From Rhodococcus sovatensis (GTDB taxonomy: Bacteria > Actinomycetota > Actinomycetes > Mycobacteriales > Mycobacteriaceae), in contig NZ_CP147846.1 in the NCBI RefSeq assembly GCF_037327425.1, positions 2,666,001 to 2,730,000 on the forward strand: a DNA stretch of 64,000 nt, in the 5' to 3' direction. Shown here in pieces: positions 7,934 through 16,910 of the stretch. Both the position numbers and the translations under genes were made by a program. The notes under the pieces are model-generated. The model searched no databases. It saw only the letters and a list, made by a program, of their open reading frames with translations, and was not told the DNA's origin. Positions within the stretch are counted from its first letter, which is position 1; every line of letters begins with the position of its first letter.

Positions 7934-8917
7934 AGCGTGTCTCTTAAATTGGGTCCGTTTTCGTTTTCATCGCCGGGCGGTGGTTGTGGTTGCGGGAGTG
8001 CAGAACTGCCGCGCACAGGACAACGCCCCCGAGGAATGTCATGGCGTACTTGTCATATCGAGTGGCCACACCACGCCACTGTTTGAGCCGCCCGAAGCCA
8101 CGCTCGACGGTGTTGCGGTGCTTGTACATCGTCGGATCGAAACCCGGTGGACGACCACCGGCGGACCCCTTGTCGGCCCGTCGCTGCTTCTGGTCGCTGC
8201 GCTCGGGAATGGTGTGTTTGATCTTGCGGCGACGCAGTTCGGTGCGGGTACTGGGATGGGTGTACGCCTTGTCGGCGAGCAATCGGTAGTCCTGGTCCCC
8301 ACCGGCAGCTCGGTGGGCATCGAGCAACGGCACCAACTGTGGATTGTCCCCGGCTTGCCCACCGGTCAGCAGCATCGTCACCGGCGAGCACGTCAGGTCG
8401 GTCAGTGCATGGATCTTCGTGGTGAATCCTCCGCGAGATCGACCCAACGCGTGGTCAGCGGGTTCGTCGACGGATTTCTTGTAATTCGACAAGGCCCCCT
8501 GTGAGAGTGTCGGCTCGCGCACCGGCCGCATGCTGATGCGCCCGGACGCTGGTCGAGTCGATCGAGAGCACCGCCCCGATATCGCCGTCGAGTTCTTCCG
8601 GGTCGAGACCGAACACCTCGGCCACCGCGGCAAGCATCTCGTCGTAGGTGCCATCGAAGGACCATCGGTGGTGGCGTTTCCACACCGTCTGCCACGGACC
8701 GAAGTCCTCCGGCAGATCTCGCCACGGACACCCGGTACGGAATCGGTATGCGATGCCCTCCAGAATTCGCCGGTGCTCGGCGAACCGCCGCCCACGTTTT
8801 CCCACGTCGGTGGGTATCACTGGCTCGACGATCTCCCAGAACTCGTCACTGATCACTCCCACGCGCGTCATCGAAATATCATCGCTGACAGCACCTCTCA
8901 AATTTGGGAGACACGCT
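7934..8917 (-). mobile_element. IS5-family (IS427-like) insertion sequence
   Basis: About 984 bp with imperfect terminal inverted repeats: AGCGTGTCTCTTAAATT on the left and AGCGTGTCTCCCAAATT read inward from the right, 15 of 17 identical. CTAG flanks both ends (7930-7933 and 8918-8921), a palindromic target duplication; a TA duplication with ends one base further out is equally consistent. The element carries one DDE transposase in two overlapping frames. The target is the last codon of the small acidic gene. Confidence 0.88.
7944..8871 (-). CDS. IS5-family DDE transposase, two overlapping frames
   Basis: The protein is split. Frame A (8871 to 8455, ATG at 8871) holds the helix-turn-helix region with GCPWRDLPEDFGPW and the first catalytic Asp in SIDSTSVRAHQH. 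Frame B (to 7944) holds the second Asp in LLADKAYTHPSTR and the Glu in KHRNTVERGFGRLKQWRG. Frame B is +1 relative to A. The frames overlap around a run of five G on the coding strand (8495-8499), a plausible slippage site. IS427-group elements commonly make transposase by frameshifting, but a one-base mutation could look the same. All three catalytic residues are kept, so the element may be active if slippage works. Confidence 0.8.
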
Positions 8918-8948
8918 CTAGTCCTCGCTCCGTGAATCGATCATCGAG

Positions 8949-9308
8949 TCATTCGTGCGAGGGCTCACCGGTGACTCGATGATCGGCATAGTTGAACCCC
9001 TCGCGGACGAGTCGAGCCAGGTGGCCGTCGGCGATTCGGTACACCACGCGTCTCCCCTCCTTCGTCGTCTCGACCATCCCTGTGAAACGCAGTTTGGCGA
9101 GATGCTGACTGACGGCGGTTCTCGACGCACCACTGGAGTCGGTCAGGGCGGTGACATCTGCGGGAGCCTCGCTCAGAATTCGCAGCAGCAGTAGACGCGT
9201 CGGATCGGACAGCATTCTGAAAATCTCACCTGCAGATTCCAGGCGTGCACGGTCAGGCTCTGCCGAGTGTTGGAAGCTCGGTTCGTGAATCGGAAGCTTG
9301 TCCGTCAC
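8949..9308 (-). CDS. ArsR/SmtB-family transcriptional regulator
   Basis: A 119-residue winged-helix protein. The core IFRMLSDPTRLLLLRILSE (about 30-48) and the recognition helix SRTAVSQHLAKLRFTGMV (about 63-80) are typical ArsR. There are no cysteines, so it lacks the known metal-sensing sites and probably senses something else or acts as a redox- or ligand-independent repressor. Start GTG at 9308 is supported by AGGAGG spaced 6 bases upstream. The start lies inside the 3' end of the upstream MFS gene (about 56 bp overlap), so the two are co-transcribed and probably translationally coupled. It likely controls the MFS gene. Confidence 0.85.
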   Translation of the reverse strand: MTDKLPIHEPSFQHSAEPDRARLESAGEIFRMLSDPTRLLLLRILSEAPADVTALTDSSGASRTAVSQHLAKLRFTGMVETTKEGRRVVYRIADGHLARLVREGFNYADHRVTGEPSHE

Positions 9309-10524
9309 TTCCGCCTCCTGATGATTTCCACACTCCGACTGCCGCGACCGTGCCCAGTGTAGCTACCAGAGCCAGCACTAGAGTCGACGCAACCTGTCCC
9401 GCCGACGCCCCCACCCAGCCTGCAATCGGGTAGGTAAACAAGAAGCAGGCGTGCGAGAGCGAGAACTGCGCCGTGAACAACGGACCCGAGTCGCGCCCTT
9501 CGCACGCACGACGTACTACCGATGGCGACGGCGTGCTGATTGCCGACACGGCAGCGCCCGCAGCTACCCAGAGGACCGAGACGACGCCCCATCCCAGCAA
9601 ACCTGTCGGAGCTGCAGCCGTGACCAGTGCGATGCACACCAGCACGGACAACACACCGACGCATCCGACCGTCATCGTTGCTCGCGCAGAAGTTCGCTCC
9701 AACAGCGGCGGAACACACAGCGCGACGGCGATGGAACCAACCCCGAAGCATCCGAGCAGGAACGCGAACGACCACGCGGGGCCGCGGAGAAGCACCGTGG
9801 CGAAGACGACGGAGTTGACCACGACCAGGCTGGTCGCCGTCGCGGCGACGAGGTTCATCGCGGCGAGGCCGCGAAGGTCGGCGCGTCTTCCGAATTCGCG
9901 TATCCCTGCCGTCGTTCGCTCCAGCAACGACGAGTCCCTTCGGACCGGGATTCGCGGAATCGCGGTCCGTGCAACGAGGCACATGGACGCGAGGAAGCCG
10001 ATGGACGTACCGATGAACAGCGAGTGGAACGACACGACTGTCAGAGCGGCGGCCGCGATCATCGGGCTGGCAATCGATTCCAGGTCGTAGGCGAGACGAG
10101 ACAGCGACAACCCGCGGGCATACGAGGACTCGTCTCGGAGTATGACGGGAACAACGGATTGAAAAGCAGGAGTGAATGTCGCTGACGCCGATTGCAGTAC
10201 GAACACGAGTGCATAGATCTGCCAGGCTTCACCGACGAATGGCAGGGCAAGAGCTACCGCAGCGCGCACGACGTCAGCGGTGATCAACACCGCTTTGCGG
10301 TCGAAACGAACCGTGAGCGCCGTAGCCATCGGTGCCACCGCGACGTACGCGATCATCTTGATCGCCAGCGCTGTGCCAAGTACGACGCCGGCTTGCTCGC
10401 GCGCAATATCGACAGCGACCAGGCCGAGTGCGACAGTCAGGAGGCCGGTGCCCACCAACGCGACCACCTGGGCTGCGTACAGCCGTCGGAATCGTGGATC
10501 GCGGAGCGGTTCGGCAACAGACAC
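9253..10524 (-). CDS. MFS transporter (DHA3/MFS_3-like exporter)
   Basis: A 423-residue major facilitator with 10-12 hydrophobic segments. The N-terminus LRDPRFRRLYAAQVVALVGTG and later FDRKAVLITADVVRAAVAL resemble the MFS_3 group of efflux proteins. Drug or siderophore export is the usual role, but no substrate can be inferred. Start GTG at 10524; CCTATAAC just upstream is a candidate -10, giving a short leader. It is the first gene of a two-gene operon with the overlapping ArsR regulator. The arrangement with the regulator second and overlapping suggests feedback control of the exporter. Confidence 0.82.
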   Translation of the reverse strand: MSVAEPLRDPRFRRLYAAQVVALVGTGLLTVALGLVAVDIAREQAGVVLGTALAIKMIAYVAVAPMATALTVRFDRKAVLITADVVRAAVALALPFVGEAWQIYALVFVLQSASATFTPAFQSVVPVILRDESSYARGLSLSRLAYDLESIASPMIAAAALTVVSFHSLFIGTSIGFLASMCLVARTAIPRIPVRRDSSLLERTTAGIREFGRRADLRGLAAMNLVAATATSLVVVNSVVFATVLLRGPAWSFAFLLGCFGVGSIAVALCVPPLLERTSARATMTVGCVGVLSVLVCIALVTAAAPTGLLGWGVVSVLWVAAGAAVSAISTPSPSVVRRACEGRDSGPLFTAQFSLSHACFLFTYPIAGWVGASAGQVASTLVLALVATLGTVAAVGVWKSSGGGSDGQASDSRTELPTLGRA

Positions 10525-10571
10525 ACCACCATGTTATAGGTTTAAGTGCGCACACGTGAACATGTCGTCGT

Positions 10572-10619
10572 AAAAAATAGTTCGAGGTCGGCACTCGAAT
10601 TGAGTGCCGACCTCGAACT
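10572..10619 (-). terminator. Intrinsic terminator of tRNA-fMet
   Basis: A perfect 18-base stem, AGTTCGAGGTCGGCACTC (10579-10596) with GAGTGCCGACCTCGAACT (10602-10619), loop of five, followed on the minus strand by six T residues (10572-10577). It begins two bases after the tRNA 3' end. Confidence 0.9.
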
Positions 10620-10621
10620 GT

Positions 10622-10698
10622 TGGTAGCGGGGACAGGATTTGAACCTGCGACCTCTGGGTTATGAGCCCAGCGAGCTACCGAGCTGCTCCACCCCGCG
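10622..10698 (-). tRNA. Initiator tRNA-fMet (anticodon CAT)
   Basis: A 77-base cloverleaf with CCA encoded. The anticodon arm CTGGG-CTCATAA-CCCAG carries the three consecutive G:C pairs typical of initiators. Position 1 is C and cannot pair with the opposing T at position 72, the other initiator hallmark. The T-arm GGTTCAAATCC is normal. An intrinsic terminator follows directly. Confidence 0.95.
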
Positions 10699-10699
10699 C

Positions 10700-11213
10700 T
10701 GCAAGAAACGAAGTTACCCGACGGCATCCACCGATGGCAAATCGCGTGTACAGCAACCGAACATGACCCCCCAGCGCACGTTGTCGTGGATGAAATACCG
10801 GTCGTCCACCTTCGAATTCCGTGCCCCGTATCACAAATTTTGCGTGATTCATACCACATAACGGACCTGTAACGAACGGGATACGAATACGTCGCGAGGC
10901 CCGCCGAGCTGCAGAAATGGCACTGGCAGTCCCACGATGTGGATTGTTCCGATCCCAAATCTTAGTGTGACGTCACCAAATTCCTCGACTACCTTCACGG
11001 TCGGCCCTAAAACACAGGGTCAGTACCACCCCCGCCGCTGCATTGCTCTGCCCCGCGGGAGTGGATCCCCGAAACGCACGGGGGCAGAGCCGCAACACGT
11101 ACGACGCCGCACCTCCTCGGGACGGCCTCTCGAGAAGGTGCACAGGACGCACGCTCACACCGGAGTGTCCTACGGCTGGTTGCGACGGCAAGCGCGGAGA
11201 GGATTCACCCCGT
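10700..11213 (+). promoter_or_regulatory. Long non-coding leader/promoter region of the rpf gene
   Basis: Some 514 bp hold no convincing gene. A perfect palindrome GTGACGTCAC lies at 10967-10976. At 11045-11090 a 10-bp stem GCTCTGCCCC/GGGGCAGAGC encloses GCG/CGC and GGGA/TCCC inner pairs, forming a stable hairpin about 120 bases before the rpf start. The c-di-AMP (ydaO) riboswitch known from other actinobacterial rpf leaders was looked for; its conserved blocks were not found. Confidence 0.45.
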
Positions 11214-11786
11214 ATGACCACAGAAACACATTTCGCCAAGCGTGCACTCGGATGGGCCGTCGTCACTGGCGCGGTCGTAGCGATCCCCCTCGGCCTGTCC
11301 GTGGGCACTGCCAGCGCGGCCGAGCACAACTGGGACGGCGTTGCACAGTGCGAGAGCGGCGGCAACTGGAACATCAACACCGGCAACGGCTACTACGGCG
11401 GCCTGCAGTTCTCGCAGAGCACCTGGACTGCGAACGGTGGCAGCGGATCGCCGCACACCGCCTCCAAGGCCGAGCAGATCCGCGTCGCAGAGAACACCCT
11501 GCAGAGCCAGGGCCCCGGCGCATGGCCCACTTGTGGCAAGAACCTGACCACCGGTACCTCGGCTCCCGAGCCGGAGGAAGCTCCCGCAGCTCCGGTCCAG
11601 CAGGCACCGGTCGCACCGGCCGTCCCCGTCGCTCCCGAATACCAGGCGCCGGCTCAGCAGGCAACCACAGCGGCGCAGCAGGGCTTCGACGCCGCCTCTG
11701 CGCTCGCCGCCCAGTACGGCCTGAGCGCTCAGTTCGAGCAGCTCGTCGCCGCGAACGCACCAGTTCTCGCGTCGATCGGCCGATAA
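11214..11786 (+). CDS. rpf: Secreted resuscitation-promoting factor (Rpf)
   Basis: A 190-residue exported protein. Residues 1-35 form a signal peptide ending ...GTASA before AEHNWDG. The Rpf lysozyme-like domain spans about 36-110 with the catalytic Glu47 in QCESGGNW and NTGNGYYGGLQFSQSTW. The rest is an Ala/Pro/Gln-rich low-complexity tail, with no LysM or G5 domain, so it is an RpfA/RpfC-like short form. It cleaves peptidoglycan glycan strands and stimulates regrowth of dormant cells. ATG at 11214 is chosen because the signal peptide starts there; the open frame extends 57 codons further but lacks protein-like composition. A strong shared terminator separates it from the convergent UPF0182 gene. 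Confidence 0.92.
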   Translation: MTTETHFAKRALGWAVVTGAVVAIPLGLSVGTASAAEHNWDGVAQCESGGNWNINTGNGYYGGLQFSQSTWTANGGSGSPHTASKAEQIRVAENTLQSQGPGAWPTCGKNLTTGTSAPEPEEAPAAPVQQAPVAPAVPVAPEYQAPAQQATTAAQQGFDAASALAAQYGLSAQFEQLVAANAPVLASIGR

Positions 11787-11808
11787 CTCGAGGGCTAACG
11801 CACACAAG

Positions 11809-11851
11809 AAAGCGCCCGTCGCCACTTCTGAGAAGTGACGACGGGCGCTTT
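11809..11851. terminator. Bidirectional terminator between rpf and the UPF0182 gene
   Basis: A 20-base near-perfect stem (11809-11828 with 11832-11851), beginning AAAGCGCCCGTC and ending GACGGGCGCTTT, with a 3-base loop. A-tracts and T-tracts are at its two ends, so it can stop transcription from both convergent genes. Confidence 0.88.
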
Positions 11852-11870
11852 GCCGTACCGGGTTCGAACG

Positions 11871-14849
11871 TCAGTTGGCGTTGTAGGCGTTGATAGCTTC
11901 CTGTAGCGCATCGAACGCGTCACCAAGCCTGCCGAGGTCGCCACTCTGCTGCGCCGACCTGACGTCGGCGAGAGCCGAATTGAGCCGCTGCACCTCCGCC
12001 GCTGACGGTTGACCCTGCTGTGCTGGTGCGGGTGCCGCAGGCGGCGCTTCCGTACCGCCCTGAGTCCCGCTCTCCGGTGGTGTCGTCTCCGTAGTCGGCT
12101 GCGGATCTGCGGCCTCACCACCAGGGGCGGTGGCAGCAGTGCCTGTTCCCGATCCGAAGACCTGATCGAGAGCCTCGGACAATCGAGCTGCGTAACCGAC
12201 GCGAACTCCACCTTCGGATCCCGGTTCGCGGTAGCTCACGAGCACCTTCGTCAACTGCGGGAAGGTGGACGTCGACGCATTTTTCCGCGAGGTGTACAAC
12301 GGCTCGACATAGAGAATTCCGCCATCGGCAATGGGCAACGTCAGTAGATTGCCGTACTGCAGCTCGTTCGATTGCTCGAGCAGCGTTCTGTCCGACGCCA
12401 CACGCGCATCCGATGTCATCGAGTTCTGTGCCTGCTGCGGACCCTGAGTCTGAGTTTGAGTCGGCAGCTGCAGAATCGTGAACTTCCCGTAGTCCTCCGG
12501 ATCGGATCGCACCGAGATGTACGACGCCAACAACTCTCGGTTGAACCCGACCATCGCACTCGTCAGGCGGAACGACGGCTTACCGGTGTCAGGGTCGCCG
12601 ATGAGTACGTAGTACGGAGGTTGATTGAATTCACTACCCGCGCCGCTGTTGCTCGTCGGGTCGCTCGGAACGGACCAGAACGCGTTGTTCGTGAAGAACT
12701 CGTTCGGGTTGTCCACGTGATACTTCGCCAACATCTCGCGCTGGACCTTGAACAAGTCCTCCGGGTAACGGAAGTGCGAACGGAGTTCGTCCGAGATGGC
12801 TGATTCGGGCTGAACCGAATCCGGGAACACTCCCATCCAGGCCTTCAGAACCGGATCGTTGTCGTCGACCTGATAGAGCGTCACTGTGCCGTCGTACGCG
12901 TCGACCGTCGCTTTGACCGAGTTCCGGATGTAGGAAACCTCTTCTCGCGGAAGCGGTCTACCGGTAGTCGGCTCGACGCTGTCGACGGTGAGCCCGTCCA
13001 GGGACGCGCGCTGAGCGTAGGGGTAGTTCTCCAATGTGGTGTATCCGTCGACGATCCACACGATCTTGCCGTCCACGACCGCCGGATACGAGTCGGTGTC
13101 GGTGGTCAGCCAAGGTGCGACCTTCTGCACTCGATCGCGCGGATCACGATTGAACAGAAGCTTGGAATCGCTGCCGATCGCGCTCGAGAACAGGATGTTG
13201 CGCTCGCCGTACTTCGCGGCGAAGGCAAGTCGGTTGAACCAGTTACCCACTGCGACGCCACCAGCACCGGTGTAGGTGTAGTTCGAGTCGTCGGTGTCGT
13301 ACTCGCGGTCGCCGGTTTCGGCTGCTCCGACGATTGCGTAGTCCGGATCGGCCTGGGCGATGACCTCGCCGTAGTAGATGCGGGGCTGATCGACCGGGAT
13401 GACCTGTTCGGAACCTTCCGATGCAATATCACTGACGGTGTAGATCGGGTACCCACTGTTGCTGTTGGCACCTTCGGACGTGGGATCCTGCACCGCAGCG
13501 TTCACGCGGTTCGCAGGCGCAGCGACGAATCCGTTTCCGTGTGTGTACACCGTGTGGCGGTTGATCCAGTCCAGCTGGTTGCCCGTCAGGCTTTCCGGAG
13601 ACAGTTCACGCGCAGCGACGATGTAGTCCTGCAGCTGCCCGTTGATCTCGTACCGGTCGATGTCGAGTGTGTCGGGGAAGCCGAAGAAGTTCTTCAGCTG
13701 CTGCTGCTGCGTGAACGTCCTCGACAGCACATTCGGATCGAGCAACCGGGTGTTGGCGATGGTCGTGATATCCGCCTGGCTCTCGCGCGGATTCTGCGAT
13801 CCCTCGCCGGAATAGTCCTGGTATTCGACGACGTCGTCGCCGATCTTGTACGCATCCCTGGTCGCAGTGATGTTTCGCTCGATGTACGCGCGCTCCTTCT
13901 CCGCAGCGTTAGGACGTACGGAGAACTGCTCCATCAGTAGTGGGAACACCGCGCCGACGAGAATCGAGGACAGCACGAGCAACGCTGTCGCCAGCGCAGG
14001 CACGCGTAGGTCACGAAGGAAGATCGCGGCGAAAAATGCTGCAGCACAGATCAAGGCGATTGCCAGCAGAATCAATTTTGCGGGCAACACTGCATTGATG
14101 TCGGTGAAGCCTGCACCGGAGAAGGTCGGTTCCTTGCGAGTGCTGGAGAGCAAGGAATACCGGTCCAGCCAGTAGGCGATGGCCTTGAAGAGCACGAACG
14201 CACCGGCCAACACCGCCAGCTGGACTCGCGCGGCGCGCGTCAACGCACCCTCGCGGCCTGCGAGTCGGATCCCGCCGAATACGTACTGCGTCAACAGGTT
14301 CGCGAAGAACGCAATCAACGTTGCCACGAAGAGCCAGTTCAGAACGAACCGGTAGAAGGGCAGGTCGAACGAGTAGAAGCCGATGTCCAAACCAAATTGC
14401 GGATCCGTGACTCCGAAATCGTCACCGTTCAAAAACAGCTGAACCGTCACCCAGTTGGCCTGCGCAATGAGACCCGAGATCACACCGAAGGCCAACGGTA
14501 TTCCGACGCCGAAGAGACGCAGCCGGCTCATGACCGTCGTGCGGTATCGCGCGATCGGATCGTTCGGTCCGGCAACAGGAACGAACACCGGACGGTTGCG
14601 GTAGGCAAGCAGCAGCGACACGAAGACGACACCGCCGACGAGCACACCGACGATCAGGAACAGCACCAGACGCGTCAGCAGAGTGGTCGTGAACACCTGA
14701 CGGAATCCGACCTCCCCGAACCACAGCCAGTTCGTGTAGGTGTCGATGAGGCGAGGACCGACAAGCAGCAATGCTGCGAGGACCAAAGCCAGAACTAGTA
14801 ATATCCGGGCGCGCCGCGATAGCGACGGGAGACCGGTGGGGGCCCTCAT
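11871..14849 (-). CDS. UPF0182 family large membrane protein
   Basis: A 992-residue protein, matching the length I recall for M. tuberculosis Rv3193c. Residues 1-330 carry about seven transmembrane helices, starting RILLVLALVLAALLLVGP. The following ~550 residues are predicted extracellular, with conserved stretches such as LKNFFGFPDTLDIDRY and INRHTVYTHGNGF. The tail is a Pro/Thr/Gly-rich linker and a short helical segment. The function of the family is not established. The start is ATG at 14849 (MRAPTGLPSLSRRAR); the open frame continues 155 codons upstream but into the divergent promoter region and is unlike protein. It converges on rpf. Confidence 0.88.
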   Translation of the reverse strand: MRAPTGLPSLSRRARILLVLALVLAALLLVGPRLIDTYTNWLWFGEVGFRQVFTTTLLTRLVLFLIVGVLVGGVVFVSLLLAYRNRPVFVPVAGPNDPIARYRTTVMSRLRLFGVGIPLAFGVISGLIAQANWVTVQLFLNGDDFGVTDPQFGLDIGFYSFDLPFYRFVLNWLFVATLIAFFANLLTQYVFGGIRLAGREGALTRAARVQLAVLAGAFVLFKAIAYWLDRYSLLSSTRKEPTFSGAGFTDINAVLPAKLILLAIALICAAAFFAAIFLRDLRVPALATALLVLSSILVGAVFPLLMEQFSVRPNAAEKERAYIERNITATRDAYKIGDDVVEYQDYSGEGSQNPRESQADITTIANTRLLDPNVLSRTFTQQQQLKNFFGFPDTLDIDRYEINGQLQDYIVAARELSPESLTGNQLDWINRHTVYTHGNGFVAAPANRVNAAVQDPTSEGANSNSGYPIYTVSDIASEGSEQVIPVDQPRIYYGEVIAQADPDYAIVGAAETGDREYDTDDSNYTYTGAGGVAVGNWFNRLAFAAKYGERNILFSSAIGSDSKLLFNRDPRDRVQKVAPWLTTDTDSYPAVVDGKIVWIVDGYTTLENYPYAQRASLDGLTVDSVEPTTGRPLPREEVSYIRNSVKATVDAYDGTVTLYQVDDNDPVLKAWMGVFPDSVQPESAISDELRSHFRYPEDLFKVQREMLAKYHVDNPNEFFTNNAFWSVPSDPTSNSGAGSEFNQPPYYVLIGDPDTGKPSFRLTSAMVGFNRELLASYISVRSDPEDYGKFTILQLPTQTQTQGPQQAQNSMTSDARVASDRTLLEQSNELQYGNLLTLPIADGGILYVEPLYTSRKNASTSTFPQLTKVLVSYREPGSEGGVRVGYAARLSEALDQVFGSGTGTAATAPGGEAADPQPTTETTPPESGTQGGTEAPPAAPAPAQQGQPSAAEVQRLNSALADVRSAQQSGDLGRLGDAFDALQEAINAYNAN

Positions 14850-15074
14850 GCCCACGTGCCACACTCCAACTTCGGGCGATACACCTAGGTATCGCTGATG
14901 GGGTCGTACGGCGCACAACGTGCGTCGCATGTCCGATTTGAGGACCACTGTACGGAACGCATCACCTACTCGCTCACACCCCTTCGGCTCCACCTCGACA
15001 GCGCGGCGCAGCTTCGGTACCCGATACGCGGATGCACCATCGGGAAGATACCGACGCAATGGGATGATTGCGCG

Positions 15075-15716
15075 GTGAGCGACTTCAGCGACGACCTGTT
15101 CCGTGACGGTGTGGATCCCGACCCGAACACCGAGGCCCTCTCCGACGCCCTGGCCCGATGCGCCCGCGAGGTGGTCGACTTCGTCGACAGCGAGGGCTGG
15201 AACCAGCCTCCCCAACTGTTCGCACTCGTACCGACCTCTTTGCTGGCTGCCGCCGAACCTGGACTCCTCGACGAGCTCGCCGACGGTGATCTTCTGACTC
15301 CGATCCAGCAACACTCGCTCCCCGAGGACATCAGCGGAGGCTCACGCGCGCTCGACGAATTCCTCGCCACCACGACCTGGCCGGAAGGCGTCGTGGGATG
15401 TGCGCTCGTTCAGGAGATCGTCGTACTACCGCCGACTGCCGAATCTGCCCTCGACGACGCCCTCGTCCCGCTTCTCGCCGACAGAGACGCCGCCGACGAT
15501 GCGGCGCGACACGCCGCCCACACCCACCCCGAGCGCAAGGACGGTCGACTCGTCGCCGCCGTACTGAAGGACGGACCGTCGCTGACATTGCTGCAGATGC
15601 AACCCGACGAGGACGCGGATCCGTTCGCGCCCGTCGAACTGTTGATCTACGAGGATCTGGCCCCGGGGATCGTCAGTGCTCTCCACGCCACGTTCGATCT
15701 GGTCGAGGACGACTGA
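15075..15716 (+). CDS. PPA1309 family protein
   Basis: A 213-residue soluble acidic protein that I assign to the PPA1309 family of actinobacteria. Recognisable features are WNQPPQLFALVPTSLLAAAEP near residues 42-62, TWPEGVVGCALVQEI near 100-114, and RLVAAVLKDGPSLTLLQM near 160-177. No function is known. The start GTG at 15075 fits the family length; the frame runs 59 codons further upstream without a ribosome site. It is divergent from the UPF0182 gene (225 bp apart) and convergent with the PDZ protease gene. Confidence 0.75.
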   Translation: MSDFSDDLFRDGVDPDPNTEALSDALARCAREVVDFVDSEGWNQPPQLFALVPTSLLAAAEPGLLDELADGDLLTPIQQHSLPEDISGGSRALDEFLATTTWPEGVVGCALVQEIVVLPPTAESALDDALVPLLADRDAADDAARHAAHTHPERKDGRLVAAVLKDGPSLTLLQMQPDEDADPFAPVELLIYEDLAPGIVSALHATFDLVEDD

Positions 15717-15750
15717 CCGAAGTCGAGTCTCTGGTTGGACGACAAGCGGG

Positions 15751-16773
15751 TCAGCATTTGGGCGCTTCTCCACCGACGCCGATTGCTTCGAGCGAATCGA
15801 TGGCACCGTCGAGCGAGTCGACCTTGACCAACTGCAGCCCGTCGGGGGCGTTCTGCACCGCTTCGTCGCAGTTGCTCGCGGGAACGAGGAAGGTCGTCGC
15901 GCCTGCCTCTCGTGCGGCGATGAGCTTGTACGGAATCCCGCCGATCGGACCCACAAGTCCATTCGAGTCGATGGTGCCGGTCCCTGCAACGAAGTCGCCG
16001 TTACTGAGCTCGCCCGGGCTGAGTTTGTCGACAACCGCCAAACTGAACATCAGGCCGGCAGAGGGGCCACCGACGTCCGCGAGGTTGAACTTGACCGTGA
16101 ACGGTACGTCGGGTTCCTCCGCAGGCGTCACTCCCAGATAGCCCTGCTCGGCATCGTCCGGCCGTGCGCCGAGAACCACCGACTCGGTTCGCGTTGTGCC
16201 GTCCTTCTCCACGACGATGTCGATGCTGTCTCCTGGCGATCGGGCGCTCACCGACTCGCGCACGGCCGTGACCGAGTCCACCGGCTCGCCCGCCACCGAC
16301 ACCAACCGCTCGCCTTCGTTCAGCAGGCCTGCAGCCGGTCCGTCGGGAGCCACGGCACCGACGACCAGGACGACCGGCAAGCCGAGATGATGCAGTGCGG
16401 CCAGCTCCGCACTGTCCTCGGACTGCTCGAAATCTGCCTGATTACCCTCCTGGACCTCTTCCTTCGTCTTGTCCGGCGGATACACCTCTTCGCGCGGGAC
16501 AAGCCCTTGCCGACCACTCGCCCAGAAGCCGAACGCTTCGAAGATGTTCAGCTGATCGCGAACTGCCACGGTGGTCATGTTCAGGTGCCCGGTCGTCGGG
16601 TCGACATCGACGCCGTCGATCTGAACGACGGGCGCACCGTCCGCATCGCCGAGCGTGTTGTAGGTCGGTCCTGGTCCCAAGGCCGCGAACGGAACAGTGA
16701 TGACCGTTCCCACGACGCCGAGCACGACAACGGGCACCAAGGCGGCGACAAGAGTGGCAATCCTACGATTCAC
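15751..16773 (-). CDS. PDZ domain protease, YlbL/Lon-S16-like, membrane anchored
   Basis: A 340-residue protein with one N-terminal transmembrane helix (IATLVAALVPVVVLGVVG). A PDZ domain follows at about 120-220 (VVGAVAPDGPAAGLLNEGER). The C-terminal Lon-type serine protease domain has the nucleophile Ser in VGGPSAGLMFSLAVVD and the catalytic Lys in GGIPYKLIAAREAGA, so it should be an active Ser-Lys protease outside the membrane. The family counterpart in M. tuberculosis is Rv3194c, of the same length. GTG at 16773 is chosen for this reason; TAATGT just upstream could be a -10 for a leaderless transcript. It is divergent from the DUF2342 gene. Confidence 0.87.
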   Translation of the reverse strand: MNRRIATLVAALVPVVVLGVVGTVITVPFAALGPGPTYNTLGDADGAPVVQIDGVDVDPTTGHLNMTTVAVRDQLNIFEAFGFWASGRQGLVPREEVYPPDKTKEEVQEGNQADFEQSEDSAELAALHHLGLPVVLVVGAVAPDGPAAGLLNEGERLVSVAGEPVDSVTAVRESVSARSPGDSIDIVVEKDGTTRTESVVLGARPDDAEQGYLGVTPAEEPDVPFTVKFNLADVGGPSAGLMFSLAVVDKLSPGELSNGDFVAGTGTIDSNGLVGPIGGIPYKLIAAREAGATTFLVPASNCDEAVQNAPDGLQLVKVDSLDGAIDSLEAIGVGGEAPKC

Positions 16774-16910
16774 CCGACAAACATTAGAACCGCCGACTGT
16801 GACAACCATGTGAGACCCCTCCGGAACGGTGCAATCGCCATGCGGTCGTGTTCGCCGTCAGCGTGATCACCAGCGGTGCTGTTCGCGTCCCGGCCTTGTA
16901 CCGTTGACGT

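Noticed and set aside
10965..10978. CRP site upstream of rpf (TGTGA-CG-TCACC)
   Set aside because: The half-sites are separated by two bases instead of six, so it does not fit the CRP/GlxR consensus. Reported only as a palindrome.
10860..11213. c-di-AMP (ydaO) riboswitch before rpf
   Set aside because: The conserved blocks GGGGGACCCA, GGGGTGAATC and CCGAATCCG-type sequence are not on the sense strand. GATTCACCCC at the start codon is only the reverse complement of one block.
11043..11213. 57-codon N-terminal extension of Rpf
   Set aside because: It would place an Arg/Cys-rich segment in front of a perfect signal peptide and would translate through the leader hairpin.
14850..15314. 155-codon N-terminal extension of the UPF0182 protein
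   Set aside because: It runs through the divergent promoter and into the antisense of the PPA1309 gene; family length fits the start at 14849.
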